A stretch of 64,000 nt of DNA. Origin: Legionella wadsworthii DSM 21896 = ATCC 33877. GTDB taxonomy: Bacteria; Pseudomonadota; Gammaproteobacteria; Legionellales; Legionellaceae. The notes under the pieces are model-generated. The model saw only the letters and a list, made by a program, of their open reading frames with translations. It ran no database searches and had not been told where the DNA came from. Where the stretch lies: assembly GCF_000701265.1 (NCBI RefSeq), contig NZ_KL370759.1, positions 779,631 to 843,630 on the forward strand, written 5' to 3'. Position numbers and translations under genes: made by a program. Of this stretch, positions 8,725 through 20,964 are shown piece after piece (positions within the stretch are counted from its first letter, which is position 1; the number at the start of each line of letters is the position of its first letter).

Positions 8725-9345
8725 ATGGACGCTTTGTTACAAAATTTGAAAAAGCTACGAATTGCTTTCTTGTTGTTTTCTTTTTGTCTTACTGCATGTG
8801 TTAGCCATCCTCCTGCGGACGTAAATAATATCTGTAATATATTTCGAGAATATCCAAAGTGGTATCAACATGCCAAAGATGTGGAACGTAGATGGAGGGT
8901 CCCTGTTCCAGTACAAATGGCAATCATTCACCAGGAATCAAAATTTAATGCTCGGGCAAGACCGGCTCGCAAGAAACTCTTTTGTATTATTCCCTGGAAA
9001 AGACCTTCTTCAGCTTATGGGTACACCCAAGCATTACATGGAACCTGGAATTATTACAAACAAAATTGTGGCGGATGGTTTGCTTCACGTCATGATTTTG
9101 CTGACGGTGTCGATTTTATCGGTTGGTACGCCAATGAAGCTTATAAAAGAGCCAGGATTTCTCGATCAGATGCTTATTCACTTTATTTGGCATATCATGA
9201 AGGCATCGGTGGGTATCAACGTAAAACCTATTTAAGAAAAAACTGGCTAATACCCGTTGCGCGTAAAGTAAATGCTCGCTCTCAACTCTATGCGATGCAG
9301 CTTAATTCATGTAAAAATAGACTGGAATCTCATTCCTGGTTTTAA
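8725..9345 (+). CDS. SLT-domain lytic transglycosylase lipoprotein
   Basis: A 206-residue lipoprotein from the ATG at 8725; a GTG at 8677 would add 16 residues ahead of the signal. The signal sequence RIAFLLFSFCLTAC contains a lipobox (LTAC), so the mature protein would be lipid-anchored at its Cys. The SLT fold is shown by MAIIHQESKFNA, whose Glu is the usual catalytic acid, then SSAYGYTQAL and the late YLAYHEGIGGYQR helix. Such enzymes cleave the MurNAc-GlcNAc bond of peptidoglycan to give 1,6-anhydro ends. The protein is a single-domain form without carbohydrate-binding repeats. No operon partner is apparent; adk follows after 111 bases. Confidence 0.85.
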   Translation: MDALLQNLKKLRIAFLLFSFCLTACVSHPPADVNNICNIFREYPKWYQHAKDVERRWRVPVPVQMAIIHQESKFNARARPARKKLFCIIPWKRPSSAYGYTQALHGTWNYYKQNCGGWFASRHDFADGVDFIGWYANEAYKRARISRSDAYSLYLAYHEGIGGYQRKTYLRKNWLIPVARKVNARSQLYAMQLNSCKNRLESHSWF

Positions 9346-9411
9346 GGAATAAGTAAAAGTCTAGGTGGAATAAGAGTTATATTTGAATTTATAGGTTTGA
9401 ATACTTAATAT

Positions 9412-9417
9412 TATAAT
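9412..9417 (+). promoter_or_regulatory. Predicted -10 element for adk
   Basis: A perfect TATAAT lies 40 bases before the adk start, with only a weak -35. It is followed by a small dyad (ATCAGT ... ACTGAT, 9416-9434) and then the strong AAGGAG ribosome-binding site. Confidence 0.4.
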
Positions 9418-9423
9418 CAGTAA

Positions 9424-10487
<1,064 letters not shown>

Positions 10488-12035
10488 TTCGCGATAAATA
10501 ATATGCGAGTTCTTTCTTACCTTTTTCATCAATAATTAAATTAAGCTTGGTTCTTCTTTTAAGAATATCGTCGCAACTCTGTGCCCATTCTTCTAAGATC
10601 AAGTAATCAACTTCGACTTGATATAAGTAAGTGCAATATTTTTTTCCTAAAGATTTAATACTATTACAAGGTGCAAGAAAGGTTTCCATGCGACTTCCGT
10701 AAGTATATAAATAGTGATTCAGCAAATCTATATTCATCCATTTGTATTTTTCTTTTGCGTAACGACAGTATTGTTCGAAATTCATCTCTTTAAAAGTAGC
10801 GCCAGGAAGGGGAGTTGATGCACTGAGCGAATGTCCCATATTAGGGAAAATTGGATAAAGCTGGTTGATAACGTCTTCAGCCAATTGGCGGTAAGTTGTT
10901 ATTTTACCTCCATAGATATTGATAATTGGGGCAGGATTGATATGTAATTCGTAGGTATAATCCCGACTTAGAGTATGTGCTTCTTTGTCCTCATCTGCCA
11001 GTAAAGAGCGAACACCGCTCCATGTATACACAATATCTTTCGGGGATATTTGGGTTTTAAAATACAAATTGGCTAAATCGATTAAATAATGAATTTCTTC
11101 TTTACTGATAGACGCATCAGCTGGGTTGCCAATGAATGGAACATCAGTCGTACCAATCATTGTAAATCCATGATAGGGAATAACAAAAATCACTCTTTTA
11201 TCCGCATGTTGTAGAAGATAGGCATGATTTCCTTCATAAATTCTAGGTACAATGAGGTGACTTCCTTTAATTAAACTAATTTTCTGTTGTGCTGAAATTT
11301 GAGTCAATTGTTCCACTGATTTAACCCAGGGCCCTGCTGCATTAATTAGTGATTTAGCATAAAGCTCATAATTTGAACCCATTTTAGGCTGAATGGTTAA
11401 ATGCCAAATGCCCTCAACAATTTTAGCTTGAACTATTTTGGAATGAGGTCTAATGCTTGCACCATGATCTTTTGCTTGAAGTGCATTGACAATTGTTAAT
11501 CGAGAATCGTCAGTTACTGCATCATAGAATTGAAAACCTTTATTAATCTTTTCTAAAAGAGGCTCGAAAAAATCTCTCTTATTTTTTCTATAAACTAATT
11601 TGGATTTCGGTAATCGGTTTTTGCCACTTAAATGATCATAAAGAAAGAGTCCTAAACGCAAAAACCAAACCGGACGCATGTGTTTTTCATAAGGGATAAC
11701 CAGTGCCTGGGGATGTACCAAATGTGGCGCCAGGTCCAAAAGCCTTTGTCGCTCAATAATTGCTTTTTTGACTAGCTTGAATTCATAGTTCTCTAAATAT
11801 CTTAACCCTCCATGAATTAATTTAGTACTGCTTGAAGATGTTTTTGAGGCTAAATCATCTTGTTCTAGAAGCACCACAGACAGACCCCTTAAAGACGCAT
11901 CCGCAGCACAACCACAGCCGTTGATGCCGCCGCCAATAATTGCAACATCAAAAACCGAATCCATATTTTGGTCTCCACAAAAAAAGTATACACTTACAAT
12001 ATACACCAATAGTTGGGACAAGGAACTCTGCAATA

Positions 12036-13502
12036 ATGAATTATTTACTTGCAATCGATCAAGGGACGAGTAGTACACGCGCCATGATATATACAGTTCA
12101 TGGCGAATTAGTTACCAGCAGCCAATATCAGCTGACGCAACATTATCCTCAAACGGGATGGGTGGAACATGATCCAGAAGAGATATGGGAAAAAACACTC
12201 GCCGCAATGAGGGATGTCATTTCCCAAGTCTCCGCTGATCAAATTGTTTCTTGTGGCCTGACAAACCAAAGGGAAACTACCGTCATTTGGAACAAAAAAA
12301 CAGGAGCATGTCTTGCTCCTGCTATTGTGTGGCAGGATCGCAGAACAGACACATATTGTCATACTTTGGCAGCAGATGAAGCCATGATCCAAGAGAAAAC
12401 TGGTTTAATCCCGGATTCGTATTTTTCTGCTACTAAATTAAAATGGCTTTTAGAGAATAATGCTGAAGCGAAAAAGTTGGCTTCTAAAGGGGAGTTAGCT
12501 TTCGGCACTATCGATAGCTTCTTAATCTGGCGTTTGACTTCGGAACATTTGCATTTAACTGATATTACCAATGCATCAAGAACAATGCTATTTAATATTA
12601 AGGAAGAGGAATGGGATTTAGATTTGTTACATTATTTCCAAATTCCAGAATCAATTTTACCAAAAGTGTGTGCCAGTGACAGTCATTTTGGTGTAATCGA
12701 CAAACAGTGGTTGGGAATCGAATTGCCTATCTCAGGGGTTGCCGGAGACCAACAGGCAGCTTTAATTGGCCAAGGTTGTTTCAAAATAGGTATGGTCAAA
12801 GCGACATTTGGAACAGGAGCTTTTTTATTACTGAATACTGGAAATAAACCTGTTTTGTCGCAACATAAGCTTTTAACAACTATAGCCTATAAAATTAGTG
12901 GTCAAACAGTGTATGGTTTGGAGGGAAGTATTTACCATGCTGGAAGTACCATTAAATGGCTTCGAGATTCTTTAAAAATAATAAAAAATACCCAGGAAAC
13001 TGAAGAGCTTGCTGAATCTTTAACCGGAAATGAGGGGGTTTATTTGATTTCAGCATTCACAGGTTTAGGAGCCCCCCATTGGTTATCAACACCTGGTGCT
13101 TCTATTGTTGGTATTAATCTTTCAAGTAATCGGGCACATATAGCTCGGGCTGCTTTGGAAGGTGTGTGTTACCAGACTCGTGAAGTATGTAGATGCATGC
13201 GAGAGGACAGCCAATTGGATTTATCCCTTCTACGTGTCGATGGAGGCATGGCGGTAAATCGATGGTTTTTACAATTTTTAGCGGATCAGTGCCAATTACA
13301 AGTTCAAAAACCCAAAGATATAGAAACAACAGCTCGAGGAGCAGCCATGCTTGCCGCTTTGGGGTGTGGTCTTTATAACTCTCTAGATGAGTTGCATGCA
13401 ATCTGGGATGTGGACAACTCCTATATGCCTAAAAGAACTTTGGAGCAAGTGGAATTGGATTATTTTGGTTGGAAAGAAGCCCTACAGAAAGTAAAAGAGT
13501 AA
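12036..13502 (+). CDS. glpK: Glycerol kinase
   Basis: A 488-residue FGGY-family kinase phosphorylating glycerol to glycerol-3-phosphate. The start at 12036 (MNYLLAIDQGTSSTRAM) is supported by AAGGA 11 bases upstream and by the family N-terminus, in which DQGTSSTR is the phosphate-1 loop. WVEHDPEEIW, TNQRETTVIWNKKTG, the catalytic-region SGVAGDQQAALIGQGCF, and VDGGMAVNRWFLQFLADQ (FGGY adenosine site) are all present. With the divergent glpD it makes the glycerol-use module; glycerol is known to be a significant carbon source for intracellular Legionella. Confidence 0.97.
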   Translation: MNYLLAIDQGTSSTRAMIYTVHGELVTSSQYQLTQHYPQTGWVEHDPEEIWEKTLAAMRDVISQVSADQIVSCGLTNQRETTVIWNKKTGACLAPAIVWQDRRTDTYCHTLAADEAMIQEKTGLIPDSYFSATKLKWLLENNAEAKKLASKGELAFGTIDSFLIWRLTSEHLHLTDITNASRTMLFNIKEEEWDLDLLHYFQIPESILPKVCASDSHFGVIDKQWLGIELPISGVAGDQQAALIGQGCFKIGMVKATFGTGAFLLLNTGNKPVLSQHKLLTTIAYKISGQTVYGLEGSIYHAGSTIKWLRDSLKIIKNTQETEELAESLTGNEGVYLISAFTGLGAPHWLSTPGASIVGINLSSNRAHIARAALEGVCYQTREVCRCMREDSQLDLSLLRVDGGMAVNRWFLQFLADQCQLQVQKPKDIETTARGAAMLAALGCGLYNSLDELHAIWDVDNSYMPKRTLEQVELDYFGWKEALQKVKE

Positions 13503-13542
13503 TTAAACTCAAGAAAATTCAATTTAGAACTTGTGCTGGAGC

Positions 13543-13572
13543 AACCTGGGTAGCTTTTTGCTTGCCCAGGTT
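13543..13572. terminator. Bidirectional terminator between glpK and gltA
   Basis: The inverted repeat AACCTGGG / CCCAGGTT (13543-13550 and 13565-13572) sits in the 79-base gap between convergent glpK and gltA and probably serves both. Confidence 0.7.
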
Positions 13573-13581
13573 CTTAATTAA

Positions 13582-14853
13582 TTAAGGTACATCTCTGGTC
13601 TTTTCCCCAGTATAAAGCTGACGCGGCCGGCCAATTCTTGATTTAGTGGCTACCATTTCCATCCAGTGACTCATCCAGCCTACTGTACGCGCTAAAGCAA
13701 AGACTACAGTAAACATGTTCGTGGGAATTCCTATAGCACTCAAAGTGAGTCCTGAATAGAAATCTACATTAGGATAAAGCTTTTTCTCAATAAAATAATC
13801 ATCTTCAAGTGCGATACGCTCCAGTTCCATGGCAAGCTTAAATAAAGGAGCATCTTTAGCCCCTACAGCTTCCAAAACATCATAACATGTTTGACGCATC
13901 ACTTTAGCTCTAGGATCATAGCTTTTATAAACACGATGTCCGAATCCCATTAATCGGAATGGATCATCCTTGTCTTTTGCCCGTTTTATATAATGCTGAA
14001 TCCGGTCAACAGAACCTATTTCTTTGAGCATATTGAGACAGGCTTCATTTGCACCACCATGAGCAGGTCCCCAAAGGGCACCTATACCTGCAGAAATGCA
14101 GGCGAATGGATTCGCTCCAGTTGAGCCTGCCAGGCGAACTGTTGATGTAGAAGCATTTTGCTCATGATCCGCATGCAGGATAAATATAGTATCCATAGCG
14201 CGTACCAGAACTGGGTCGGGTATTGATTCTTCTGATGGAACGCTAAACATCATATGTAGGAAATTTTCGGCATATGACATTTTATTTTGAGGGTAAATGT
14301 AGGGTAGTCCTATTGAGTATTTATAACTCATTGCCGCAAAAGTAGGCATTTTAGCAACCATACGTATTGCAGAAATAAACCGATCTTCTGCATTGTTTAA
14401 ATCCATAGTGTCATGGTAAAAGGCTGATAATGCACCAACCATTCCGACCATAATCGCCATAGGATGCGCATCACGGCGGAAGCCATTCAAAAACTGATAC
14501 ATTTGTTGATGAACCATCGTGTGGTTATTAATCAAATTGACAAATTTTTTCTTCTCTTCTGGATTCGGTAATTCACCATTAAGCAGTAGATAACTGACAT
14601 CAAGAAAATCTTTTTTCTCAGCAAGTTGTTCAATTGGGTAGCCTCGGTAAAGCAATATACCTTTATCGCCATCGATATAAGTAATTTTTGATTCACAGGA
14701 AGCAGTGGATAAAAAACCTTGATCAAAGGTAAACACACCACGCGAACCCAGTTGTGTGATATCAATCACATCATTACCCATAGTAGGTGTGTATACTGGT
14801 AGTTCCAGCGGCTCTTGGCCTTCAAGGATCAGTTTGGCTGTTTTTTTTGTCAT
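13582..14853 (-). CDS. gltA: Citrate synthase
   Basis: A 423-residue type II (hexameric) citrate synthase condensing oxaloacetate and acetyl-CoA in the TCA cycle. The start at 14853 ([12 protein letters not shown]) has GGGAG 6 bases upstream; the upstream extension to 14904 lacks support. Active-site segments are [20 protein letters not shown], the [12 protein letters not shown] catalytic His region, and [16 protein letters not shown] with a later Asp in [10 protein letters not shown]. The N-terminal beta domain typical of Gram-negative enzymes ([12 protein letters not shown]) is present, suggesting NADH sensitivity. It is divergent from gyrA across 386 bases and convergent with glpK. Confidence 0.97.
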   Translation of the reverse strand: MTKKTAKLILEGQEPLELPVYTPTMGNDVIDITQLGSRGVFTFDQGFLSTASCESKITYIDGDKGILLYRGYPIEQLAEKKDFLDVSYLLLNGELPNPEEKKKFVNLINNHTMVHQQMYQFLNGFRRDAHPMAIMVGMVGALSAFYHDTMDLNNAEDRFISAIRMVAKMPTFAAMSYKYSIGLPYIYPQNKMSYAENFLHMMFSVPSEESIPDPVLVRAMDTIFILHADHEQNASTSTVRLAGSTGANPFACISAGIGALWGPAHGGANEACLNMLKEIGSVDRIQHYIKRAKDKDDPFRLMGFGHRVYKSYDPRAKVMRQTCYDVLEAVGAKDAPLFKLAMELERIALEDDYFIEKKLYPNVDFYSGLTLSAIGIPTNMFTVVFALARTVGWMSHWMEMVATKSRIGRPRQLYTGEKTRDVP

Positions 14854-15164
14854 TGCTTCTCCCGATAAAAGGATTCGTTTGTTTGTGCGTTGCACTATAT
14901 ACAATATGGGTGCATTCAGTCAATTTTAATTATGATTTAGAATTTGAAAGATTGACAGAAAAAATGAATATATTTGTGACATCAGGTGTATATTCAGTAA
15001 CCTTTAAGATTTGTAGACAAGCCGGCTCTTACCCTGCCACGGGAAGTTATATTGGGTCATTTTGACGCAAACAAATAATATAAATAATACGCGCTGGTTT
15101 GAAATAAACAATAATCTCTTGTCTGAATTGAAGTTTTAGCTGTTTCACCTATCTACATTTTAGG
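14854..15164. other. gltA-gyrA divergent intergenic region
   Basis: About 310 bases of A/T-rich DNA hold the promoters of gltA (left) and gyrA (right). A TTGACA-like -35 is present (GATTGACAG near 14951), but I could not assign a convincing -10. I found no coding capacity or repeat beyond the gyrA leader hairpins annotated separately. Confidence 0.4.
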
Positions 15165-15231
15165 AGAGACGATTTAATTAAATCCGTCTCTGTGGTATCC
15201 TTTGTTATTAAAATTTATCGTCAAGGATACC
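15165..15231 (+). promoter_or_regulatory. Two-hairpin leader of gyrA that covers the ribosome-binding site
   Basis: Two consecutive inverted repeats lie directly before gyrA. The first is AGAGACG (15165-15171) with CGTCTCT (15185-15191) around the self-complementary ATTTAATTAAAT. The second pairs GGTATCCTT (15194-15202) with AAGGATACC (15223-15231). The right arm of the second contains AAGGA, the only plausible Shine-Dalgarno for the start at 15240. Folding would therefore hide the ribosome-binding site. An RNA-level control of gyrase synthesis is inferred, not shown. Confidence 0.45.
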
Positions 15232-15239
15232 TCCACACT

Positions 15240-17828
15240 ATGGTTTATCTAGCTAAAGAAATCTTGCCAGTAAATATTGAAGATGAATTAAAACAATCTT
15301 ATCTCGATTATGCAATGAGTGTTATTGTAGGTAGGGCTTTGCCTGATGTTCGCGATGGATTAAAACCCGTTCATCGGCGTGTTCTTTTTGCGATGAGTGA
15401 ATTAGGGAATGATTGGAATAAACCTTACAAAAAATCAGCTCGTGTTGTAGGGGATGTCATCGGTAAATATCATCCCCACGGTGATACAGCAGTGTATGAT
15501 ACGATCGTTCGTATGGCACAGCCTTTTTCAATGCGTTATCTTTTAGTGGATGGTCAGGGAAACTTTGGTTCTGTAGATGGTGATGCACCTGCAGCAATGA
15601 GGTATACCGAAGTAAGAATGTCCAAAGTGGCACACGCTTTACTTGCTGATCTTGAAAAAGAAACAGTAGACTTTAGTCCAAACTATGATGAAACAGAATT
15701 TGCTCCCGTTGTTTTACCTTCTCGTATTCCCAATTTATTAGTTAATGGCTCTTCTGGTATCGCTGTAGGGATGGCAACGAACATACCGCCCCACAATTTA
15801 ACCGAAGTAATAAACGCTTGTATTGCCTTGGTCGATGATCCTGAATTAAGTCTGGACGATATTATGGAAATTATTCCAGGGCCAGATTTTCCAACCGCTG
15901 CCATTATTAACGGACGCGCTGGCATTATTCAAGGTTATCGTACTGGAAAAGGGCGGGTCATCATCCGGGCGCGAACCGAAATTGAAACGGATGAGGATTC
16001 TGGACGTCAATCCATCATTATTCATGAACTTCCTTATCAGGTGAACAAAGCGCGTCTAGTGGAGCGTATTGCTGAGCTGGTGCGGGATAAAAAAATTGAA
16101 GGGATTTCCGGACTTAGAGATGAATCGGATAAACAAGGGATGCGAGTAGTTATTGAACTCAAGCGTAATGAGGTAGCGGATGTTATTTTAAATAATTTAT
16201 ACACCCATACTCAGATGCAAAATGTGTTTGGTATTAACATGGTTGCTTTAGTGGATGGCCAACCGCGCACATTAAACCTCAAACAAATACTTGAGTATTT
16301 TATAAAACATCGCCGTGAAGTAGTTACTAGAAGGACATTGTTTGATCTGAAAAAAGCACGTGCTCGCGCCCATTTATTAGAAGGTTTAGGAATTGCTCTA
16401 GCTAATATTGATGAGATGATTGAACTCATTAAAAAATCACCTACACCTCAAGATGCTAAAGAAGCATTGCTTGCTAAGTTATGGCAACCAGGAATGGTTA
16501 AAGCAATGCTTGAAAGAGCAGGGTCCGATGCTTCTCGGCCTGATGATTTAGCAGCTGAGTTCGGTTTAGGTTCTGAAGGGTATAAATTATCAGAAGCGCA
16601 AGCTCAAGCCATTCTTGAATTAAGGTTACACCGCTTAACTGCTTTGGAACAGGATAAAATTTTAGGAGAATTCGAGGAGTTACTGAAACTAATCCGGGAA
16701 CTCCTGGAAATACTCGCTTCCCCTGAGCGGCTTATGCAGGTAATCCGGGATGAGCTCTTAGAAATAAAAAATCAATTTGGTGATGAACGCCGTTCCGAAA
16801 TTACTGCATCACAAGAAGATTTGACTATAGAAGATCTTATTACAGAAGAAGATGTCGTCGTGACTTTATCCCATCAGGGATATGTAAAATATCAACCTCT
16901 AAGTGCTTATCAGGCTCAGCGTCGAGGCGGGAAAGGTAAATCCGCTACAAATGTTAAAGATGAAGATTTTGTTTCTCGTCTAGTCATCGCAAGCACTCAC
17001 GATACGCTGCTGTGTTTCTCAAACCATGGAAAACTTTATTGGTTAAAGGCATACCAATTACCATTAGCCAGTCGTATTTCACGCGGTCGGCCTATCATTA
17101 ATATTTTACCTTTGGCTGAGAGAGAGGAAATTAATGCCATGTTGCCTGTTCGAGAATATACAGAGGGATATTATGTATTTATGGCGACTAAAAAAGGAAC
17201 TGTTAAAAAAGTACCCTTAAATGCCTTTAGCAGGCCTCGATCAAATGGAATCATTGCAGTAGATTTGGATGAAGATGATAGTCTGGTTGGTGTTGATATC
17301 ACTGATGGAAGTAAGGACATCATGCTCTTTACTGATGCAGGTAAAGTAGTTCGCTTTGTTGAAAGTAAAGTAAGGCCAATGGGCCGTACTGCTCGAGGTG
17401 TTCGCGGTATACGAATTGAAGAAGGTCAATCCGTTATTTCTTTAGTAGTCGCTCATTCAGATGGAACCATATTAACGGCGACAGAGAATGGATATGGTAA
17501 ACGCACATCTATTGAAGAGTACCGAGTTTCCGGTCGCGGTGGCCAGGGCGTTATTTCCATTCAAGTCACTGAGCGTAATGGTAAAGTAGTGCGTTCAGTA
17601 CAAGTGACAGACGCTGATGAAGCCATGTTGATCACAGATAAGGGTACATTAGTTCGCTTTAAAATTAATGAATTATCAGTAATCGGCCGTAATACGCAGG
17701 GTGTGCGTTTAATCAATGTCAGTCCCGGTGAAAAAGTTGTTGGAATGCAAAAGATTGAAGACTTGGGTGAAGACTCTAATGAATCCAATGAAATAACCGA
17801 AATAGAAGAAAACAGCGATGACATCTAG
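15240..17828 (+). CDS. gyrA: DNA gyrase subunit A
   Basis: An 862-residue DNA gyrase A subunit: breakage-reunion domain (about 1-520) followed by a six-bladed beta-pinwheel C-terminal domain. The start at 15240 gives [20 protein letters not shown], matching the family N-terminus. Catalytic Tyr122 is in [12 protein letters not shown]. The quinolone region reads [11 protein letters not shown] with Thr83 and Asp87; Thr83 is, as I recall, normal for Legionella, so no resistance substitution is evident. The GyrA-box QRRGGKGKS (needed for DNA wrapping) is intact, and an acidic tail ends the protein. Its last 11 bases overlap serC. With GyrB, encoded elsewhere, it introduces negative supercoils. Confidence 0.98.
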   Translation: MVYLAKEILPVNIEDELKQSYLDYAMSVIVGRALPDVRDGLKPVHRRVLFAMSELGNDWNKPYKKSARVVGDVIGKYHPHGDTAVYDTIVRMAQPFSMRYLLVDGQGNFGSVDGDAPAAMRYTEVRMSKVAHALLADLEKETVDFSPNYDETEFAPVVLPSRIPNLLVNGSSGIAVGMATNIPPHNLTEVINACIALVDDPELSLDDIMEIIPGPDFPTAAIINGRAGIIQGYRTGKGRVIIRARTEIETDEDSGRQSIIIHELPYQVNKARLVERIAELVRDKKIEGISGLRDESDKQGMRVVIELKRNEVADVILNNLYTHTQMQNVFGINMVALVDGQPRTLNLKQILEYFIKHRREVVTRRTLFDLKKARARAHLLEGLGIALANIDEMIELIKKSPTPQDAKEALLAKLWQPGMVKAMLERAGSDASRPDDLAAEFGLGSEGYKLSEAQAQAILELRLHRLTALEQDKILGEFEELLKLIRELLEILASPERLMQVIRDELLEIKNQFGDERRSEITASQEDLTIEDLITEEDVVVTLSHQGYVKYQPLSAYQAQRRGGKGKSATNVKDEDFVSRLVIASTHDTLLCFSNHGKLYWLKAYQLPLASRISRGRPIINILPLAEREEINAMLPVREYTEGYYVFMATKKGTVKKVPLNAFSRPRSNGIIAVDLDEDDSLVGVDITDGSKDIMLFTDAGKVVRFVESKVRPMGRTARGVRGIRIEEGQSVISLVVAHSDGTILTATENGYGKRTSIEEYRVSGRGGQGVISIQVTERNGKVVRSVQVTDADEAMLITDKGTLVRFKINELSVIGRNTQGVRLINVSPGEKVVGMQKIEDLGEDSNESNEITEIEENSDDI

Positions 17829-18909
17829 AGTATTTAATTTTGGTGCTGGACCTGCAATGCTTCCTGAGTCCGTATTGAAGGAAGCCCAGGTAGAACTTCT
17901 TGATTGGCATCATCTTGGTGTTTCTATCTTGGAAGTAGGACACCGTAGCCCAGAGTTTTCAGCGCTGTTAAATCATGCAGAACAATCTTTGAGAGAATTG
18001 CTTTCTATTCCTCAAAACTATCATGTATTGTTCTTAGGAGGAGCTGCCCGAACCCAATTTGCCATGATTCCCATGAATCTCCTACATCCTGAAGAACAAG
18101 CAGGTTATCTGGTGACGGGGACTTGGTCGCACATGGCATTAGCCGAAGCCCAACATTTAAAAAGTGCATATTGTATTGCCAGTGATGAAGAAAATGGCTA
18201 CAAGACAATTCCTGATCCAAAACATTGGGTTTTAAAAGAAAATACTTCATACGTGTATTACACACCAAATGAAACAGTAAATGGGGTTCGATTTCCCTAC
18301 GTTCCTAAAACCAAAGGAATTACTTTGATAGCAGATATGACATCCGCTTTACTGAGTGAGCCTATAGATATAAATAATTATGGATTAATATTTGCCGGAG
18401 CCCAGAAAAATATAGCCAATGCCGGTTTAACTATTGTTATTATTAGAGATGATTTATTAGACAGACTGCCCGATCCTCCTGTACCTACAATGCTTGATTA
18501 TAAAATTCAAGCAGAGCATCACTCCCTCTATGCCACATCGCCCGTATTCAACTGTTATTTAGCAAACAAAACATTTGATTGGATAAAAGAGCAAGGCGGT
18601 GTGGAAGAAATATATCGGCTGAACTGCCAAAAAGCCGAAAAGTTATATCATTATTTAGACAATACCGATTTTTATGTAACTTCGGTAGATCCAAAAGTTC
18701 GATCTATAGTTAATGTTTGTTTCTCACTAAAAAATGAGAAATTAGAAAATGATTTTTTTCGTTTAGCACAACTTCGCGGTTTGTATGCTTTAAAAGGCCA
18801 TCGGCTTGTAGGTGGAGTACGAGCCAGTCTTTATAATGCCATGCCGATGGCCGGAGTTGATGCACTCATTGAATTTATGTCTGAATTTGCAAAGGAAAAT
18901 AGTCGGTGA
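17818..18909 (+). CDS. serC: Phosphoserine aminotransferase
   Basis: A 363-residue class V PLP aminotransferase (E. coli 362) making 3-phosphoserine from 3-phosphohydroxypyruvate and glutamate for serine synthesis, and acting in PLP synthesis in many bacteria. The N-terminus [33 protein letters not shown] (phosphate-binding region), and [14 protein letters not shown] with Schiff-base Lys197 are all present. It begins 11 bases before the gyrA stop and overlaps aroA by 4 bases, forming the serC-aroA-cmk-rpsA order common in gammaproteobacteria. Confidence 0.97.
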   Translation: MTSRVFNFGAGPAMLPESVLKEAQVELLDWHHLGVSILEVGHRSPEFSALLNHAEQSLRELLSIPQNYHVLFLGGAARTQFAMIPMNLLHPEEQAGYLVTGTWSHMALAEAQHLKSAYCIASDEENGYKTIPDPKHWVLKENTSYVYYTPNETVNGVRFPYVPKTKGITLIADMTSALLSEPIDINNYGLIFAGAQKNIANAGLTIVIIRDDLLDRLPDPPVPTMLDYKIQAEHHSLYATSPVFNCYLANKTFDWIKEQGGVEEIYRLNCQKAEKLYHYLDNTDFYVTSVDPKVRSIVNVCFSLKNEKLENDFFRLAQLRGLYALKGHRLVGGVRASLYNAMPMAGVDALIEFMSEFAKENSR

Positions 18910-20225
18910 GAATACATAATTTTAAAAGTAAACCTGCACAATCTTTAAAAGGTCAAATCACTGTACCTGGGGATAAATCAATTTCACATCGCTCCATTAT
19001 CTTTGGTGCTTTAGCTAAGGGAACTACAATAATTAATGGATTTCTTGATGGCGAAGATTGCATGGCCACCTTAAAGGCATTCAAAGCGATGGGCGTTACC
19101 ATTGAGGGACCAGATGAGCAGCAAGTGGTAATTTATGGTGTTGGCAAGCACGGATTAAAAAAACCTGAAAAAGTATTAGATTGTGGGAATTCTGGGACTA
19201 GCATCCGATTGCTGGCTGGACTATTGGCTGCACAACCATTTGATAGCGAACTCACTGGGGACGAAAGCTTATTAAAAAGGCCTATGTTGCGAATTAGCAA
19301 ACCTTTAACTGAAATGGGTGCTGAGATTTTAACCACGGATGGCAAACCTCCAATTCAAATAAAAGGAGGTAAAAAGCTTCGAGGAATTAACTACTTGATG
19401 CCAGAAGCGAGTGCTCAGGTAAAATCATGTATTCTGCTGGCGGGCTTATATGCTGCGGGCGAAACAAAAATTATAGAAAATGGGGTGAGCCGAAATCATA
19501 CAGAACTTATGCTTAAGAATTTTTCCTACCCCATCCATCGGTCGGGTAATACTTTGACTATTAATTCAGCACATGAATGTTTAGCAACGGAAATTGATAT
19601 TCCTGGTGATATTTCATCTGCTGCTTTTTTTATTGTTGCAGCCACTGTTGTTCCTAATTCAAACGTTCTCATTCGCAATGTAGGTATTAATCCAACACGT
19701 ACCGGTATCCTACACATTTTGTTGGAGATGGGTGCAAATATTACTCTTTTAAATCAGCGACAGTTGGGTGAGGAGCAAGTTGCGGATCTTCAGGTTCAAT
19801 ATGCGCCTTTGAAAGGGATCAATATTGAATCCAATATGGTACCCCTTGCAATTGATGAATTTCCTGTTATTTTTATAGCCGCAGCGTGCGCCCAAGGACA
19901 AACAACGTTACATGGTGCTAAAGAATTACGCTTTAAAGAAAGCGATCGCATCGCTGCTATGGTAGATGGTTTAAACATATTAGGTATCCAAGCAGAAGCA
20001 TTAGATGATGGGATAATTATTGAGGGAGGCACTTTAGGCGGTGGTATTGTTGAAAGCAGAGGAGACCATCGTATTGCGATGGCTTTTGCAATCGCTGGTG
20101 CTGTAGCTAGCGACCCGGTTACTATAAAAAATTGTGTCAATGTAGCTACCTCATTTCCTTTGTTTATTGAAACAGCAAGGGAAATTCAACTCCAAATAGA
20201 GGAAACTATAGAGAATGTACAATGA
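18906..20225 (+). CDS. aroA: 3-phosphoshikimate 1-carboxyvinyltransferase (EPSP synthase)
   Basis: A 439-residue EPSP synthase, step six of the shikimate pathway, joining PEP and shikimate-3-phosphate. It uses a GTG start that overlaps the serC stop (GTGA). Signatures are VPGDKSISHRSIIFGALA, LDCGNSGTSIRLLAGLL (the glycine equivalent to E. coli Gly96 is retained) and LRFKESDRIAAMVDGL with GGIVESRGDHRIAMAFAIAG. The N-terminal layout resembles class II EPSP synthases more than the E. coli class I enzyme. It ends 11 bases inside cmk. Confidence 0.97.
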   Translation: MRIHNFKSKPAQSLKGQITVPGDKSISHRSIIFGALAKGTTIINGFLDGEDCMATLKAFKAMGVTIEGPDEQQVVIYGVGKHGLKKPEKVLDCGNSGTSIRLLAGLLAAQPFDSELTGDESLLKRPMLRISKPLTEMGAEILTTDGKPPIQIKGGKKLRGINYLMPEASAQVKSCILLAGLYAAGETKIIENGVSRNHTELMLKNFSYPIHRSGNTLTINSAHECLATEIDIPGDISSAAFFIVAATVVPNSNVLIRNVGINPTRTGILHILLEMGANITLLNQRQLGEEQVADLQVQYAPLKGINIESNMVPLAIDEFPVIFIAAACAQGQTTLHGAKELRFKESDRIAAMVDGLNILGIQAEALDDGIIIEGGTLGGGIVESRGDHRIAMAFAIAGAVASDPVTIKNCVNVATSFPLFIETAREIQLQIEETIENVQ

Positions 20226-20895
20226 AGATGTACCTGTTATAACCCTTGATGGCCCAAGTGGAACTGGAAAGGGAACTTTATGCCAATTACTCGCAAAACA
20301 TCTTAAATGGAATATGCTAGACAGTGGTGCAATTTATCGCATTCTTGGTTATGCAGCTAGAAAAAATGACATTGATTTTCATGATATTGATAAATTAAGC
20401 AAGCTTGCACGGACTCTAAATTTATATTTTGTATCTACTGATTCTGGGCCACAAGCCATTTTGGATGGTATTGATGTCAGTACAGAAATACGAAGTGAGC
20501 AATGTGGTCAAGATGCTTCTCAGATTGCAGCAATTCAGGAAGTGAGACAAGCTTTACTTGAGCGTCAGCGTAATTTTGCTAAACCACCCGGATTGGTGAC
20601 TGATGGACGTGATATGGGCACCGTGGTCTTTCCTGATGCTGTTTTAAAGATTTTTTTATATGCAAGTGAAGAAGAAAGAGCAAATAGACGTTATTTACAG
20701 TTGAAACAAAAAGGAATTAATGTTAGCCTCGCGCAGGTTGTAGAAGAATTGGCTAAACGTGATATAAGGGATACTGCTCGTACACACGCGCCATTAAAGC
20801 CTGCAGATGATGCAGTGCAAATTGATACAACCAGATTATCCATTGTACAAGTGTTTAATATTGTATTAAAATTAATTAATGAACGTTTGTTGTGA
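20215..20895 (+). CDS. cmk: Cytidylate kinase
   Basis: A 226-residue CMP/dCMP kinase of the long bacterial type. The P-loop DGPSGTGKGTLCQ is near residue 12, followed by LDSGAIYRILGYAA, an inserted CMP-binding domain, LVTDGRDMGTVVFPDA and the LID region KRDIRDTARTHAPLKPADDA. It phosphorylates CMP and dCMP for pyrimidine recycling. The 11-base overlap with aroA implies translational coupling; rpsA follows after 69 bases, a gap that probably carries an additional rpsA promoter. Confidence 0.97.
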   Translation: MYNEDVPVITLDGPSGTGKGTLCQLLAKHLKWNMLDSGAIYRILGYAARKNDIDFHDIDKLSKLARTLNLYFVSTDSGPQAILDGIDVSTEIRSEQCGQDASQIAAIQEVRQALLERQRNFAKPPGLVTDGRDMGTVVFPDAVLKIFLYASEEERANRRYLQLKQKGINVSLAQVVEELAKRDIRDTARTHAPLKPADDAVQIDTTRLSIVQVFNIVLKLINERLL

Positions 20896-20964
20896 TGTTT
20901 AATTTTTGGGGGAAAGACTGAGTGGAACTCATTCTTTCATTTTTTTACTAAAGAGTTTATTAAC

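Noticed and set aside
15300..15520. Quinolone-resistance substitution in GyrA (Thr83 instead of E. coli Ser83)
   Set aside because: Thr83 with Asp87 is, to my knowledge, the normal Legionella state, not a resistance change.
18906..20225. Glyphosate-tolerant (CP4-like) EPSP synthase
   Set aside because: The key glycine in the GNSGTS motif is retained, so no tolerance substitution is visible despite class II-like overall features.
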